The translations under genes were made by a program, and so were the position numbers. The notes below the pieces were generated by a model. It was not told the origin of the DNA. It worked only from the letters and a program-made list of their open reading frames with translations, and did not search any database. 64,000 bases of DNA from Rhodococcus ruber NBRC 15591 (lineage in GTDB: Bacteria; Actinomycetota; Actinomycetes; Mycobacteriales; Mycobacteriaceae): assembly GCF_001894945.1 (NCBI RefSeq), contig NZ_BCXE01000033.1:62001-126000 (forward strand). The letters are read 5' to 3'. Positions 23,812-32,847 of the stretch are shown here, one piece after another; position 1 is the first letter of the stretch; each line of letters opens with the position of its first letter.

Positions 23812-24893
23812 CGAACGATGCTGCGCCGCACACCGATGCGGTGATCCTGGTGGGCGGGCAGGGAACCCGGCTGCGGCCGCTGACGCTGTCCGCGCCGAAG
23901 CCGATGCTGCCCACCGCCGGCGTGCCGTTCCTGACGCATCTGCTCACCCGTATCCGCGCGGCCGGCATCAAGCACGTGGTGCTCGGTACCTCGTTCAAGG
24001 CGGAGGTCTTCGAGGACTACTTCGGTGACGGCTCGGAACTGGGACTCGAGATCGAGTACGTCACCGAGGCCGAGCCGCTGGGCACCGGCGGCGGCATCCG
24101 CAACGTCCTGCCCCGGTTGCGGGCCGACAACGTCATGGTCTTCAACGGTGACGTTCTCGGGGGAACGGACCTCGGCGCGGTGCTCGACACACACCTGCGC
24201 ACCGACGCCGACGTGACCCTGCACCTGGTGCGTGTCGGCGACCCGCGCGCGTTCGGGTGCGTGCCCACCGACGAGGAAGGCCGGGTGACCGCGTTCCTGG
24301 AGAAGACGCAGGATCCGCCGACGGACCAGATCAACGCCGGCTGTTACGTCTTCAAGCGCGAGATCATCGAGTCGATCCCCGAGGGTCGTCCGGTGTCCGT
24401 CGAACGTGAGGTCTTCCCGTCCCTGCTGGCGGAGGGCAGGCGGGTGTACGGGCACGTCGATGCGGCCTACTGGCGGGACATGGGCACGCCGGAGGACTTC
24501 GTCCGCGGCTCGGCCGACCTGGTGCGCGGCATCGCGCCGTCGCCCGCCCTGGGTGGCCAGCGCGGCGAATCGCTCGTCCATCCCGGTGCCTCCGTCGCGC
24601 CCGGCGCCCTGCTGATCGGGGGCACGGTCGTCGGCCGCGGCGCCGAGATCGGCGCCGGCGCACGTCTGGACGGTGCGGTGATCTTCGACGGCGCGCGGGT
24701 CGAGGCCGGTGCGGTGATCGAGCGGTCCATCATCGGATTCGGCGTCCGCGTCGGCCCCCGCGCCCTGATCCGCGACGGCGTCATCGGCGACGGCGCCGAC
24801 ATCGGGGCGCGCTGCGAGCTGCTGCGCGGCGCCCGGGTCTGGCCCGGGGTGCAGATTCCCGACGGCGGGATCCGTTTCAGCACCGACGTATAG
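23808..24893 (+). CDS. Mannose-1-phosphate guanylyltransferase-type nucleotidyltransferase
   Basis: 361 residues. The N-terminal nucleotidyltransferase domain begins AVILVGGQGTRLRPLT with SAPKPMLP, then VFNGDVLGGTDL, EKTQDPPTDQINAGCYVF and DAAYWRDMGTPEDF. The C-terminal third is a left-handed beta helix with hexapeptide-type turns (VHPGASVAPGALLIGGTVVGRGAEIGAGARL). The M. tuberculosis homologue (Rv3264c, from memory) makes GDP-mannose for mannolipids. Its ATG overlaps the wbbL stop. With the phosphomannomutase and manA further on, the window holds the full route from fructose-6-P to GDP-mannose. A glucose-1-P thymidylyltransferase activity is less likely given the context. Confidence 0.92.
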   Translation: MTNDAAPHTDAVILVGGQGTRLRPLTLSAPKPMLPTAGVPFLTHLLTRIRAAGIKHVVLGTSFKAEVFEDYFGDGSELGLEIEYVTEAEPLGTGGGIRNVLPRLRADNVMVFNGDVLGGTDLGAVLDTHLRTDADVTLHLVRVGDPRAFGCVPTDEEGRVTAFLEKTQDPPTDQINAGCYVFKREIIESIPEGRPVSVEREVFPSLLAEGRRVYGHVDAAYWRDMGTPEDFVRGSADLVRGIAPSPALGGQRGESLVHPGASVAPGALLIGGTVVGRGAEIGAGARLDGAVIFDGARVEAGAVIERSIIGFGVRVGPRALIRDGVIGDGADIGARCELLRGARVWPGVQIPDGGIRFSTDV

Positions 24894-24908
24894 CGCGGGG
24901 GATCTGCG

Positions 24909-25664
24909 ATGAAGTTCGAACGATATGTGGCACTGGGGGATTCGTTCACCGAAGGCGTCGGGGACCCGGATCCGGCCCGGCCCAACGGGTTGCGGGGCTG
25001 GGCGGATCTCGTCGCCGAGGAACTCGCCCGCGACAATCCGGAATTCGGATACGCCAATCTCGCCGTGCGCGGACGACTGCTGCGCCCGATCCTCGACCAG
25101 CAGCTCGACGTGGCAGTGGCGATGCGGCCCGACCTGGTGACGATCTATGCCGGCGGCAACAACCTCATGCGCCCCACGCTCGATCTCGACGCGCTGGCCG
25201 CCGAGTACGACGAGGCGATCGGCAAACTCGCCGCGACGGGTGCCCGGGTGCTCGTGTGGACGGCCTACGACGGCAGCTGGGCGCCGGTGTTCCGGATCCT
25301 GCGCGGACGCTGGGCCGTCTACAACGAGCTCGTCCGGGAGATCGCCGACCGGCACGGCGCGACGATCGTCGACTTCTGGCGTTTCGCGGAGTACCGCGAC
25401 CTGCGGATGTGGGATTTCGACCGGCTCCACATGTCGTCGGCCGGCCACCGGAACATGGCGATCCGCGTGCTCGATCTCCTCGGTGCGGCACACACGCTCA
25501 CTCCGACCGAGTTCGAGGCCGCGCCGGTGGTGTCCGCGGCGAAGCGGGCCGAGGACCGCCGGTGGGCGCGGGAGTTCCTGATTCCCTGGGTCGGGCGGCG
25601 TCTGCGCGGCACGTCCTCCGGGGACGGTATCGCGCCGAAACGCCCCACGTTGCAGCCGGTCTAG
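24909..25664 (+). CDS. SGNH/GDSL hydrolase
   Basis: 251 residues. Block I is YVALGDSFTEGVGD (catalytic serine), block III is IYAGGNN, and block V is DRLHMSSAGHRN with the Asp/His pair, so the triad of an SGNH esterase is complete. There is no signal peptide, so it acts in the cytoplasm, perhaps on acyl or acetyl esters. The weak GGGGA site before the ATG and the 15-bp gap suggest read-through from the sugar operon. Its TAG stop is the middle of CTAG, which also gives the stop of the convergent Nudix gene. Substrate unknown. Confidence 0.9.
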   Translation: MKFERYVALGDSFTEGVGDPDPARPNGLRGWADLVAEELARDNPEFGYANLAVRGRLLRPILDQQLDVAVAMRPDLVTIYAGGNNLMRPTLDLDALAAEYDEAIGKLAATGARVLVWTAYDGSWAPVFRILRGRWAVYNELVREIADRHGATIVDFWRFAEYRDLRMWDFDRLHMSSAGHRNMAIRVLDLLGAAHTLTPTEFEAAPVVSAAKRAEDRRWAREFLIPWVGRRLRGTSSGDGIAPKRPTLQPV

Positions 25665-26224
25665 CCGGCCGCCCGGACGCGTGCGCCGGCGAGGCCGAGC
25701 AGGTGCCCGAGGGTGTCGTGCTCGGCCTCGGGCGGTAGCGCATCGACGGGCCACCACCGCAGGTCCGTCGATTCCGTGCTCCGGACGGGTACGGCCCCCG
25801 GTGGCGCGACGACGAGGAACCGCAGGTCGAGATGCCGGGTCGGGCGACCGAGCGAGCAGGTGATCGGGTGGGTGTGCGCCGAGAGCAGTTCCGGATCGAT
25901 GGTCAGATCCTCGATTCCGGACTCCTCGGTCGCCTCCCTCAGCGCCGCGTCGACGACCGTCTCGTCGGATTCCTCGCAGTGCCCGCCGAGCTGGATCCAC
26001 CGTCCCACCCGGGGATGGAGGGTGAGCAGCACGTGCCGACGGTCGGCATCGAGCACGAGCGACGACGCGGTGACGTGGCCGGGAACGTGCCGGCGCAGAC
26101 ATCCCTCGGGTGCGGCGTCGAGAAACGCCAACATGGTGTGCCGCAGCGACTCCGCGTCCGCCGAATCGGTCCGCCAGGCCCGCAGCCGGTCGACGGCCGA
26201 GGCGTGCAGTGTGGACGCGCTCAC
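25661..26224 (-). CDS. Nudix hydrolase
   Basis: 187 residues with a complete Nudix box GGHCEESDETVVDAALREATEESGI (residues about 93-117; glycine, REATEE and the acidic cluster present), flanked by VLLTLHPRVGRWIQLG. Nudix enzymes cleave nucleoside diphosphate-linked compounds; the specificity is not readable here. The GTG at 26224 follows the fbiB stop by one base, so it is co-transcribed with the F420 genes fbiA and fbiB. In several actinobacteria a Nudix gene accompanies fbiAB, but I know of no proven link to F420. It shares the CTAG stop site with the SGNH gene. Confidence 0.88.
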   Translation of the reverse strand: MSASTLHASAVDRLRAWRTDSADAESLRHTMLAFLDAAPEGCLRRHVPGHVTASSLVLDADRRHVLLTLHPRVGRWIQLGGHCEESDETVVDAALREATEESGIEDLTIDPELLSAHTHPITCSLGRPTRHLDLRFLVVAPPGAVPVRSTESTDLRWWPVDALPPEAEHDTLGHLLGLAGARVRAAG

Positions 26225-26225
26225 C

Positions 26226-27608
26226 TCACAGCTCCAGCAGCAGGTCGCCGGCCGCGGGGGCGACGCGCGGCGTCGCCGGCTCGAGGGGATGTCCGACCGC
26301 GATCGCGCCGAGCGGCGACCAGTCCGCGGGCAGGCCGAGTTCACGCCGCACGACGTCCGGGGCGAAGATCGTCGACCCGATCCAGCAGCTGCCGAGCCCG
26401 CGGACGGCGAGCGAGACCAGCAGCCCCTGTACGGCGGCGCCGGCGGCGACGGTGAACATCGTGGCCTCGGCGGCGGTACGCCGGGCGTCGGGGTAGCGGT
26501 GGGCGCCGTCGGGAACCCAGAACGGGATCACCACCTCGGGCGCGTCGTAGAGGATGGCACCGCGGCCCACCCGTCGGTCGATCGCCGCCGGGGCGAGCCC
26601 GTCGCCGGCGAGATCGGCGGCCCAACGCTCGCGCATGCGGTCGAGCAGCCGGCGGCGCACCTGCTCGGTGCGGACCCAGACGAACCGCACCGGGTGGGTG
26701 TGGTGCGGCGCCGGAGCGGTGAGGGCCTCGGCGACGGCCTCGCGCAGGTCTTCGGGATCGACCGGTTCCGAGGAGAATTCCCGCACCGACCGGCGCAGCA
26801 ACAGCGCCTCGCGGCGGCCGGACTCGAGTGCCTCGGCGGTGCCGAGCCAGAACAGGTCGTCCTCGCCGCGGCGGATGAGTTGCTGGGCGGTGGAACCGTT
26901 GTCGGGCAGGTCGAGGCCACGGATCACCGCGACCGGAACCCCGCCCAGCTTGCCCTTGACGAGGTCGCCCGCGGCCGCGATCTCGTCGGCGACGGCCACG
27001 GAGGTGACGAACAGTTCGTTGCCCTGTCCGTCACGAGATCCCGCGTACTCGTGCAGGACCGGGATGCCGGCCGCCCCGATCGCCGCGTCGGTCTGGCCGA
27101 CGCGCCAGGCCCGGCCCATCGTGTCGGTGACGACCACCGCGACGCTCACGCCGAGCAGTGTCCGCAGACGCTCGCGCAGTGCCGCGGCGCTCGCATCCGG
27201 ATCCTCGGGCAGCAGGGCGAGTTCGGAGGCGGCGACGTTCGAGCCGTCGATCCCGGAGGCGGCCTGCACGATCCCGAGCCGGTTCTCGGTGATCAGGGTG
27301 CGTCCCTTGCGCGCGAGCACGCGCACCGCCTCCTGGTCGACGAGGCGGCGCCGGAGCGCGTCGCGGGCGTCGGGGTCGGTGGGGGAGTCCACGATGCGGC
27401 CCTCGACCTTGGAGAAGATCTTGCTGGTGACGACGAGGACGTCCCCGTCGGCGAGCCAGGGGGCGGCGTCGGCCAGTGCGGCGGCGAGGTCGTCGCCGGG
27501 CCGGAACTCGGGCAGGCCCGGCACCGGGCGGATCTCGATCGGCCGCCCGGGGGAGTGGTCGCGCACTCCGGCGGCGGTGCCGACGGCCGTGTCGGAGGGC
27601 GTAGTCAC
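26226..27608 (-). CDS. fbiB: Coenzyme F420:L-glutamate ligase / dehydro-F420-0 reductase
   Basis: 460 residues, the fused two-domain form of actinobacteria. The N-terminal CofE-like domain has [35 protein letters not shown] and [23 protein letters not shown]; the C-terminal nitroreductase-like FMN domain has [14 protein letters not shown] and [24 protein letters not shown]. It reduces the dehydro-F420-0 intermediate and adds the gamma-linked glutamates to F420. The GTG overlaps the fbiA stop (GTGA). Confidence 0.96.
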   Translation of the reverse strand: MTTPSDTAVGTAAGVRDHSPGRPIEIRPVPGLPEFRPGDDLAAALADAAPWLADGDVLVVTSKIFSKVEGRIVDSPTDPDARDALRRRLVDQEAVRVLARKGRTLITENRLGIVQAASGIDGSNVAASELALLPEDPDASAAALRERLRTLLGVSVAVVVTDTMGRAWRVGQTDAAIGAAGIPVLHEYAGSRDGQGNELFVTSVAVADEIAAAGDLVKGKLGGVPVAVIRGLDLPDNGSTAQQLIRRGEDDLFWLGTAEALESGRREALLLRRSVREFSSEPVDPEDLREAVAEALTAPAPHHTHPVRFVWVRTEQVRRRLLDRMRERWAADLAGDGLAPAAIDRRVGRGAILYDAPEVVIPFWVPDGAHRYPDARRTAAEATMFTVAAGAAVQGLLVSLAVRGLGSCWIGSTIFAPDVVRRELGLPADWSPLGAIAVGHPLEPATPRVAPAAGDLLLEL

Positions 27609-28594
27609 AGCGTCACTCCTGCCAGTTCGAGTGCGGCGCGAGCCATTTCGGCTGTCGCGTCGGGATCGGTCATGAGCAGCGGCACGCTGCGCACCTCGAC
27701 GCCGGGCACGTCGGCGGTGTCGGTGGAGTGGATCAGCCAGCCGTCGAGCAGGCCGGCGCCGCTGCGGGCCCCGTAGTGCCGTCCCACCCCCTGAGCGGTG
27801 GTCTCGACTCCGATCACGCCGAGGCAGGCGTCGGCCATGCCGCGCAACGGTTTTCCGTCGATCACCGGCGACAGGCCGACGATCCGCGCGGACGTGGTGC
27901 GCAGCGCGCCGCGCAGTCCCGGGATCGCGAGGATCGCGCCGATGCTGACCACCGGGTTGGAGGGAGCGAGGATCACCGCATCCGCCGATTCGATCGCCGC
28001 GAGCACGCCCGGGGCGGGGGCGGCCTTCTCGGCGCCGATGTGCGCGAAGCTGTGCGTGGGAACCTGGGCGCGGTGCCGGACCCACCATTCTTCGAAGTGC
28101 ACGGCGCGCTGCTCGCCGTCGACCGGATCGGTGATGACGACGTGGGTCTCGCTGCGGTCGTCGGAGACCGGGAGGAGGGTGACGCCGGGCTTCCAGCGGT
28201 CGCACAGCGCCTCGGTCACGGCCGAGAGCGGGTACCCGGCGCTCAGCAACTGGGTGCGCAGCAGGTGCGTCGCGATGTCGCGATCGCCGAGGCCGAACCA
28301 GTCCGGGGTGGCGCCGTACGCCGCCAGCTCCTCCTTCGCGTGCCAGGTCTCGTCGGCCCGGCCCCATCCGCGTTCGGCGTCGATCCCGCCGCCGAGGGTG
28401 TACATGCACGTGTCCAGGTCGGGGCAGATCCGCAGCCCGTGCATCCAGACGTCGTCGCCGATGTTGACGATCGCGGTCACCCGGTGCGCGGCGTCGGGGT
28501 CGAGGTCGCGGCCGGGTTCGATGCCGAGGAGCCGGCGCACGCCGGTGAGAAAACGCGCACCTCCGACGCCGCCGACCAATACAGTCACGTTCAC
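27605..28594 (-). CDS. fbiA: 2-phospho-L-lactate/phosphoenolpyruvate transferase (F420 biosynthesis)
   Basis: 329 residues, CofD family: [63 protein letters not shown] and [19 protein letters not shown]. It joins the phospho-(enol)pyruvyl group from an activated GDP compound to the deazaflavin Fo, giving (dehydro-)F420-0. TACGCT lies exactly 6 nt before the GTG at 28594, so the fbiA-fbiB-Nudix operon starts with a leaderless message. It is divergent from whiB2. Confidence 0.96.
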   Translation of the reverse strand: MNVTVLVGGVGGARFLTGVRRLLGIEPGRDLDPDAAHRVTAIVNIGDDVWMHGLRICPDLDTCMYTLGGGIDAERGWGRADETWHAKEELAAYGATPDWFGLGDRDIATHLLRTQLLSAGYPLSAVTEALCDRWKPGVTLLPVSDDRSETHVVITDPVDGEQRAVHFEEWWVRHRAQVPTHSFAHIGAEKAAPAPGVLAAIESADAVILAPSNPVVSIGAILAIPGLRGALRTTSARIVGLSPVIDGKPLRGMADACLGVIGVETTAQGVGRHYGARSGAGLLDGWLIHSTDTADVPGVEVRSVPLLMTDPDATAEMARAALELAGVTL

Positions 28595-28600
28595 AGGGCA

Positions 28601-28606
28601 AGCGTA
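28601..28606 (-). promoter_or_regulatory. -10 hexamer TACGCT for leaderless fbiA
   Basis: Exactly 6 nt before the GTG at 28594. Confidence 0.7.
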
Positions 28607-28795
28607 GGCGGTGTGCCGCGAGAGCTGCCGGGGTGCCTGCGCGCCCGGGCGGCAGGTGCGCAGCGGCGCGGAGGAGAACCCCGGATGGTAAGGCAGCGGC
28701 ACCGCTCGGCTTGACCGCGACACGCCCCACGTGTCTAATCACATAAGTGTCATTTCCAGTGAACCGGAGCCGAGATCGGTTGGGGTGAACTGTAT

Positions 28796-28811
28796 TCGAA
28801 CGCATGTTCGA
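28796..28811. promoter_or_regulatory. Perfect LexA (SOS) box upstream of whiB2
   Basis: TCGAACGCATGTTCGA matches the mycobacterial/actinobacterial LexA consensus TCGAAC-N4-GTTCGA at every fixed position. It lies 65 bp upstream of the whiB2 ATG in a 282-bp divergent intergenic region (28595-28876). That region also holds the AT-rich CTAATCACATAAGTGTCAT at 28736-28754, a likely core promoter area. LexA control of this whiB2 is inferred. Confidence 0.7.
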
Positions 28812-28876
28812 TCGGAATGGCGCGGAGTGGGCCGGTTTCGACGAGAGTTGCAGCGCTGCAGGTGAGGAGGCGAACG

Positions 28877-29257
28877 ATGGCCGACGAGCGCGAATGGTTC
28901 GAGAGCTCTCGGATCGACACTGCAGGCATCGGCACGGCAGGCGAGGACGTCCGGGACATCGACGGCATCGGGGGGGACGCGTCCGCGCGGCCCGTGCTCA
29001 GTCTGATCGATGGTTTCGGCGACCCGTCCGACGGTGTCGACGAACAGTGGCAGGAACGCGCGTTGTGCGCGCAGACGGATCCCGAGGCGTTCTTCCCCGA
29101 GAAGGGGGGATCGACCCGGGAGGCGAAGCGGATCTGCTTGGGGTGCGAGGTCCGGGACGAATGTCTCGAATACGCGCTGGCCAACGACGAACGCTTCGGC
29201 ATCTGGGGCGGTCTGTCGGAGCGCGAGCGGCGACGCCTCAAGCGCGGCATCGTCTGA
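28877..29257 (+). CDS. whiB2: WhiB2 (WhmD) Fe-S transcription/division regulator
   Basis: 126 residues, Wbl family. Cysteines C64, C87, C90 and C96 (C...CxxCx5C) bind a [4Fe-4S] cluster; the GIWGG turn and basic tail [12 protein letters not shown] follow. The extended acidic N-terminus distinguishes WhiB2 from WhiB1. In mycobacteria WhiB2/WhmD is needed for septation; Wbl proteins act through the primary sigma factor. The ATG at 28877 has GAGGAGG 6 nt upstream, which selects it over the longer GTG frame. A perfect SOS box lies upstream. It converges with a metallopeptidase-like gene, with 4 bp between stops. Confidence 0.95.
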   Translation: MADEREWFESSRIDTAGIGTAGEDVRDIDGIGGDASARPVLSLIDGFGDPSDGVDEQWQERALCAQTDPEAFFPEKGGSTREAKRICLGCEVRDECLEYALANDERFGIWGGLSERERRRLKRGIV

Positions 29258-29261
29258 GGCG

Positions 29262-29756
29262 TCAGTCCTCGTCGAAGCCACCGAGTTCGGGGTCGACGAC
29301 CTCGGGCTCGACGCCGAGGTACGTCGCGACCTGGTGTACGAGGACGTCGTGCACCAGGTCGGTGAGATCCTCGGGATCCTTCGCCCGCAGTTCGAGCGGG
29401 CGGCGGAAGAGCACGATCCGGGCCCGCGTCGCCGCGCCACGCCGGTCGATCCCCGCCGGGACGAGCCGCGACAACGGCACCGGGCCGTCCGCGACCACCT
29501 CCGACGGCCAGGTCACCGAGTCCGGGTCGAGGGCGCGGATCTTGGGCACCTCGTCGACGGCGATGTCGAGTTTGGTCAGCCGGTCGTGCCACTGCGCGTC
29601 GATCGGGGCGAAGGCCCCCAGCACGAGTAGATCGAACTTCTCCGCGCGCGAGCGCCACGCCGGCACCTCGTGCGGGAACAGCGGGCCGCGCACACCACGG
29701 CCGCGACGCGCGACCGAGCGGGACGTCACGGGTCTGGGACGGCGCGATCGGGGCAT
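29262..29756 (-). CDS. Metallopeptidase-family protein with degenerate zinc motif
   Basis: 164 residues resembling the Zincin_1/DUF family of short bacterial metallopeptidase-like proteins, and positioned as M. tuberculosis Rv3259 is. The region expected to read LxHEIGHHFG instead reads VLVHQVATYLGVEP: the glutamate is glutamine and the second histidine threonine, so classical zinc catalysis is doubtful. The N-terminal 25 residues are basic (RSRRPRPVTSRSVARRGRG). TACTGT exactly 6 nt before the ATG gives a leaderless start. It lies between whiB2 and a DUF3499 gene. Confidence 0.78.
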   Translation of the reverse strand: MPRSRRPRPVTSRSVARRGRGVRGPLFPHEVPAWRSRAEKFDLLVLGAFAPIDAQWHDRLTKLDIAVDEVPKIRALDPDSVTWPSEVVADGPVPLSRLVPAGIDRRGAATRARIVLFRRPLELRAKDPEDLTDLVHDVLVHQVATYLGVEPEVVDPELGGFDED

Positions 29757-29762
29757 GCCTGG

Positions 29763-29768
29763 ACAGTA
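29763..29768 (-). promoter_or_regulatory. -10 hexamer TACTGT for leaderless metallopeptidase-like gene
   Basis: Exactly 6 nt before the ATG at 29756. Confidence 0.7.
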
Positions 29769-29831
29769 CGACACGCAAATCCGTACCCGGTTCTCCGGTG
29801 TGTCCGGATAGTCCCGGAGCGCACGGCGCGC

Positions 29832-29837
29832 TACTCT
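29832..29837 (+). promoter_or_regulatory. -10 hexamer TACTCT for leaderless DUF3499 gene
   Basis: Exactly 6 nt before the GTG at 29844; divergent from the promoter at 29763-29768. Confidence 0.7.
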
Positions 29838-29843
29838 CCGACT

Positions 29844-30239
29844 GTGAGATCACTGCGTCGATGCTGCCGGCCTGGGTGCAAGAACCCTGCTGTTGCGACG
29901 CTGACCTACGTGTACTCGGACTCCACCGCAGTCGTCGGGCCCCTGGCGACGGTCGCCGAGCCCCACTCGTGGGATCTGTGCGAATCGCACGGCTCGCGGA
30001 TCACCGCACCGAAGGGGTGGGAACTGGTCCGGTACGAAGGTGCCTTCACCGCCGGTACCCCGGACGAGGACGACCTGACCGCCCTGGCCGAGGCGGTACG
30101 CGAAGCCGGGCTCGGCGAGCGGGGCCGCACCGACTCCGACGACACCGATTCCGGTGTCCCCCCGGCGCTGGCCGCACCCCCTACCGCCCGCACCGGCCGG
30201 CGTGGTCATCTGCGCGTGTTGCCCGATCCCACGTCCTGA
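29844..30239 (+). CDS. DUF3499 family protein
   Basis: 131 residues. The conserved N-terminal half is zinc-ribbon-like: RRCCRPGCKNPAVATLTYVYSDSTAVVGPLA followed by HSWDLCESHGSRITAP, giving two cysteine clusters (CC...C and C..H). The C-terminal 40 residues are low-complexity Asp/Thr/Pro-rich. The family is actinobacterial (M. tuberculosis Rv3258c, from memory) and of unknown function; metal binding is likely from the cysteines. TACTCT 6 nt upstream of the GTG supports a leaderless start. Next gene on this strand is the phosphomannomutase. Confidence 0.88.
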   Translation: MRSLRRCCRPGCKNPAVATLTYVYSDSTAVVGPLATVAEPHSWDLCESHGSRITAPKGWELVRYEGAFTAGTPDEDDLTALAEAVREAGLGERGRTDSDDTDSGVPPALAAPPTARTGRRGHLRVLPDPTS

Positions 30240-30311
30240 TCGTCGCGCACTAGGCTGACCGTGCCCCGCCGCGGAGGCGGCGGCGCCAGTCGACGATCAG
30301 GAGCAGCAACA

Positions 30312-31679
30312 GTGGCGAGAACTGCCGAGTCCGTGTCCGCCGTGGTCAAGGCGTACGACGTGCGTGGCCTGGTGGGAGAACAGCTCGACGCCGGATTCGT
30401 CCGGGACGTCGGAGCCTCCTTCGCCCGCCTGATGCGTGACGGCGGCGCCACCCGCATCGTGATCGGGCACGACATGCGCGCCTCGTCCCCGGAGCTGTCC
30501 CAGGCCTTCGCCGCCGGCGTCACCGCCCAGGGGCTCGACGTCGTCCACATCGGCCTGGCCTCCACCGACCAGCTGTACTTCGCGTCCGGGATCCTCGAGG
30601 CTCCGGGCGCCATGTTCACCGCGAGCCACAACCCGGCGCGCTACAACGGCATCAAGCTGTGCCGGGCCGGGGCCAAGCCGGTCGGACAGGAGACCGGGCT
30701 CGCCACCATCGCGGCCGAACTCGTCGCCGGCGTCCCGGACTTCGACGGAGCCCCCGGCGCCGTCACCGAGCGGGACGTGCTGGCCGACTACGCCGCGTTC
30801 GTCCGCTCCCTGGTGGACCTGTCCGCGATGCGCCCGCTGAAGGTCGCCGTCGACGCCGGCAACGGCATGGGCGGGCACACGGTGCCCGCGGTGTTCGGCG
30901 CGCTCCCGATCGACCTCGTGCCGCTGTACTTCGAACTCGACGGAACCTTCCCCAACCACGAGGCCAATCCGCTCGATCCCGCCAACCTGGTGGACCTGCA
31001 GAAGCTGGTGCGCGACTCGGGGGCCGACCTCGGCCTCGCGTTCGACGGTGACGCCGACCGCTGCTTCGTCGTCGACGAGCGTGGTGAGCCGGTCACGCCG
31101 TCGGCGGTCACCGCGCTGGTGGCCTCGCGCGAACTCGCGAAGGAACCCGGATCGACGATCATCCACAATCTCATCACGTCCCGCGCGGTGCCGGAGCTGG
31201 TCACCGAGCTCGGGGGCAAGCCCGTCCGCACCCGCGTCGGGCACTCGTTCATCAAGCAGCAGATGGCCGAGACGGGGGCCGTGTTCGGCGGCGAGCACTC
31301 GGCGCACTACTACTTCCGCGACTTCTGGGGCGCGGACTCGGGCATGCTCGCGGCCCTGCACGTGCTCGCCGCGCTCGGTGGCCAGGACCGGCCCCTGTCC
31401 GAGCTGATGCGCGAATACGACCGGTACGCCGCGTCCGGGGAGATCAACTCCACCGTCGACGACGCCACGGAGCGCACCGCCGCCGTGCTCGAGGCCTTCG
31501 GCGACCGTGCCGAAGCCGTCGACCGGCTCGACGGCGTGACCGTCGATCTCACCGACGGTGCCTGGTTCAACCTGCGGGCCTCCAACACCGAGCCCCTGCT
31601 GCGGCTCAACGTCGAGGCCCGCACGGCCGAGCAGGTCGACGCGCTGGTGAGGGAAATCCTGGCCATCGTGCGCGCGTGA
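30312..31679 (+). CDS. Phosphomannomutase/phosphoglucomutase
   Basis: 455 residues. The active-site serine is in MFTASHNPARYNG, the metal loop is LAFDGDADRCFVVDE, and the substrate loops are GGEHSAHYYFRDFWGADSG and LRASNTEPLLRL. It interconverts mannose-6-P and mannose-1-P for GDP-mannose synthesis (M. tuberculosis Rv3257c position). The GTG at 30312 is chosen because AGGAG lies at 30299-30303; longer frames upstream are Gly/Arg-rich and unconserved. It is followed by the TobH-like protein and manA. Confidence 0.95.
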   Translation: MARTAESVSAVVKAYDVRGLVGEQLDAGFVRDVGASFARLMRDGGATRIVIGHDMRASSPELSQAFAAGVTAQGLDVVHIGLASTDQLYFASGILEAPGAMFTASHNPARYNGIKLCRAGAKPVGQETGLATIAAELVAGVPDFDGAPGAVTERDVLADYAAFVRSLVDLSAMRPLKVAVDAGNGMGGHTVPAVFGALPIDLVPLYFELDGTFPNHEANPLDPANLVDLQKLVRDSGADLGLAFDGDADRCFVVDERGEPVTPSAVTALVASRELAKEPGSTIIHNLITSRAVPELVTELGGKPVRTRVGHSFIKQQMAETGAVFGGEHSAHYYFRDFWGADSGMLAALHVLAALGGQDRPLSELMREYDRYAASGEINSTVDDATERTAAVLEAFGDRAEAVDRLDGVTVDLTDGAWFNLRASNTEPLLRLNVEARTAEQVDALVREILAIVRA

Positions 31680-31761
31680 CGGAATTATCCGTGGCGGGGA
31701 TAATCGAGATCCCGGGGCGCGGTCCCGGGTCGGTGCGAGTCGGAAGGACGGTGGCGCAGCC

Positions 31762-32847
31762 ATGACGGCTCCCTCTTCGATCCTCGACTTGGACGACACC
31801 GGTGCCCTGATCGACGCCGACGTCGACGGGATCCTGCGATTCGCCGCGCTCGGCGGGGCACAGATCCGCGCCACCGCCGCGGCCGTCGACGAGCAGATCC
31901 TCGATCGCCTGCACGGCCTGCACCCGCGCAGCGTGGTGCTCGTGTGCGGCGACGCGCGCGCGGCCCGCGCGGGCGAGCTGGTCGTCGCGATGCTCGCGGC
32001 GCGCTCGGCCGTGCCGCTGGTCACGGCCCCCGTCACCCCGCCCTGGGTCGGCCCGCTCGACGTCGTCGTCGTGGCCGGTGACGACGCCGGCGACCCCCAG
32101 CTCGTCGAATCGGTCGCCGCGGCCCTGCGGCGCGGCGCCGAGGTGGTCGTCGACGCCCCGGACGAGGGACCGATCCGGGCGGCGGCGGCGGGCCGGGCGA
32201 TGCTGCTGCCGCCGCGGATCCGGGTGCCGGTGGCGTACTCGCTCCTACGGCACCTGGCGGTGTTCCTCGCGGTGGTGGCGGCGATGGAGGCCACCCGCAC
32301 GGCAGGCGCGGTTCCCCCGCTGGCCGATCTCGCCGACTCGGCCGACGGCGAAGCCGGCCGCGACCAGCCTGGCAGTGAGGTGTTCCGGAACCCGGCGAAG
32401 GCGCTCGCCGCCCGCATCCAGTCCCGGCGGGTCGCCCTGGCGGGTGACTCGGCGGTGACGGCCGCGCTGGCCCGGCACGCGGGGGAGTCCCTGCTGCAGG
32501 TGGCCGGCGTGATCGCCGCGGCGGCGGCGTTGCCGGACGTTCTCGCCGCACGGGACCGGCTCGTCGCGATACCCCCGGCGGGTGGGGAGTCGTACGATCC
32601 GTTCTTCCACGACGAACAGCTCGACGGGCCGGTGCCCGCACCCCCGGCGCGGGTGTTCGTGGTGAGTGTGGAGGAAGATCGGCGGCAGGCGGAGCGGCGC
32701 GCGGCAGCGCTGCCGGACATGGAGTTGGTATCGGTGGTGGGGGAGTTCGAGGCGAAAGCGGTGCCGTCGGTGCCGGAGCAGGTGGCGGTGCTGGCCGTGC
32801 GATTCGAGATGGCCGCTGCCTATCTGCGGTTGGTCGGTGGTCGCTAG
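31762..32847 (+). CDS. SIS-domain-like protein (TobH family)
   Basis: 361 residues resembling the TobH/phosphosugar-isomerase-like family (M. tuberculosis Rv3256c). Two alpha/beta halves can be seen: VVLVCGDARAARAGELVVAML...PLDVVVVAGDDAGDPQLVESVAAALRRGAEVVV and RRVALAGDSAVTAALARHAGESLL...VFVVSVEED. These resemble SIS folds, but no isomerase catalytic residues stand out. It lies between phosphomannomutase and mannose-6-phosphate isomerase, and its TAG stop overlaps the GTG of manA by one base, so a role in sugar-phosphate metabolism or regulation is likely but unproven. Confidence 0.85.
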   Translation: MTAPSSILDLDDTGALIDADVDGILRFAALGGAQIRATAAAVDEQILDRLHGLHPRSVVLVCGDARAARAGELVVAMLAARSAVPLVTAPVTPPWVGPLDVVVVAGDDAGDPQLVESVAAALRRGAEVVVDAPDEGPIRAAAAGRAMLLPPRIRVPVAYSLLRHLAVFLAVVAAMEATRTAGAVPPLADLADSADGEAGRDQPGSEVFRNPAKALAARIQSRRVALAGDSAVTAALARHAGESLLQVAGVIAAAAALPDVLAARDRLVAIPPAGGESYDPFFHDEQLDGPVPAPPARVFVVSVEEDRRQAERRAAALPDMELVSVVGEFEAKAVPSVPEQVAVLAVRFEMAAAYLRLVGGR

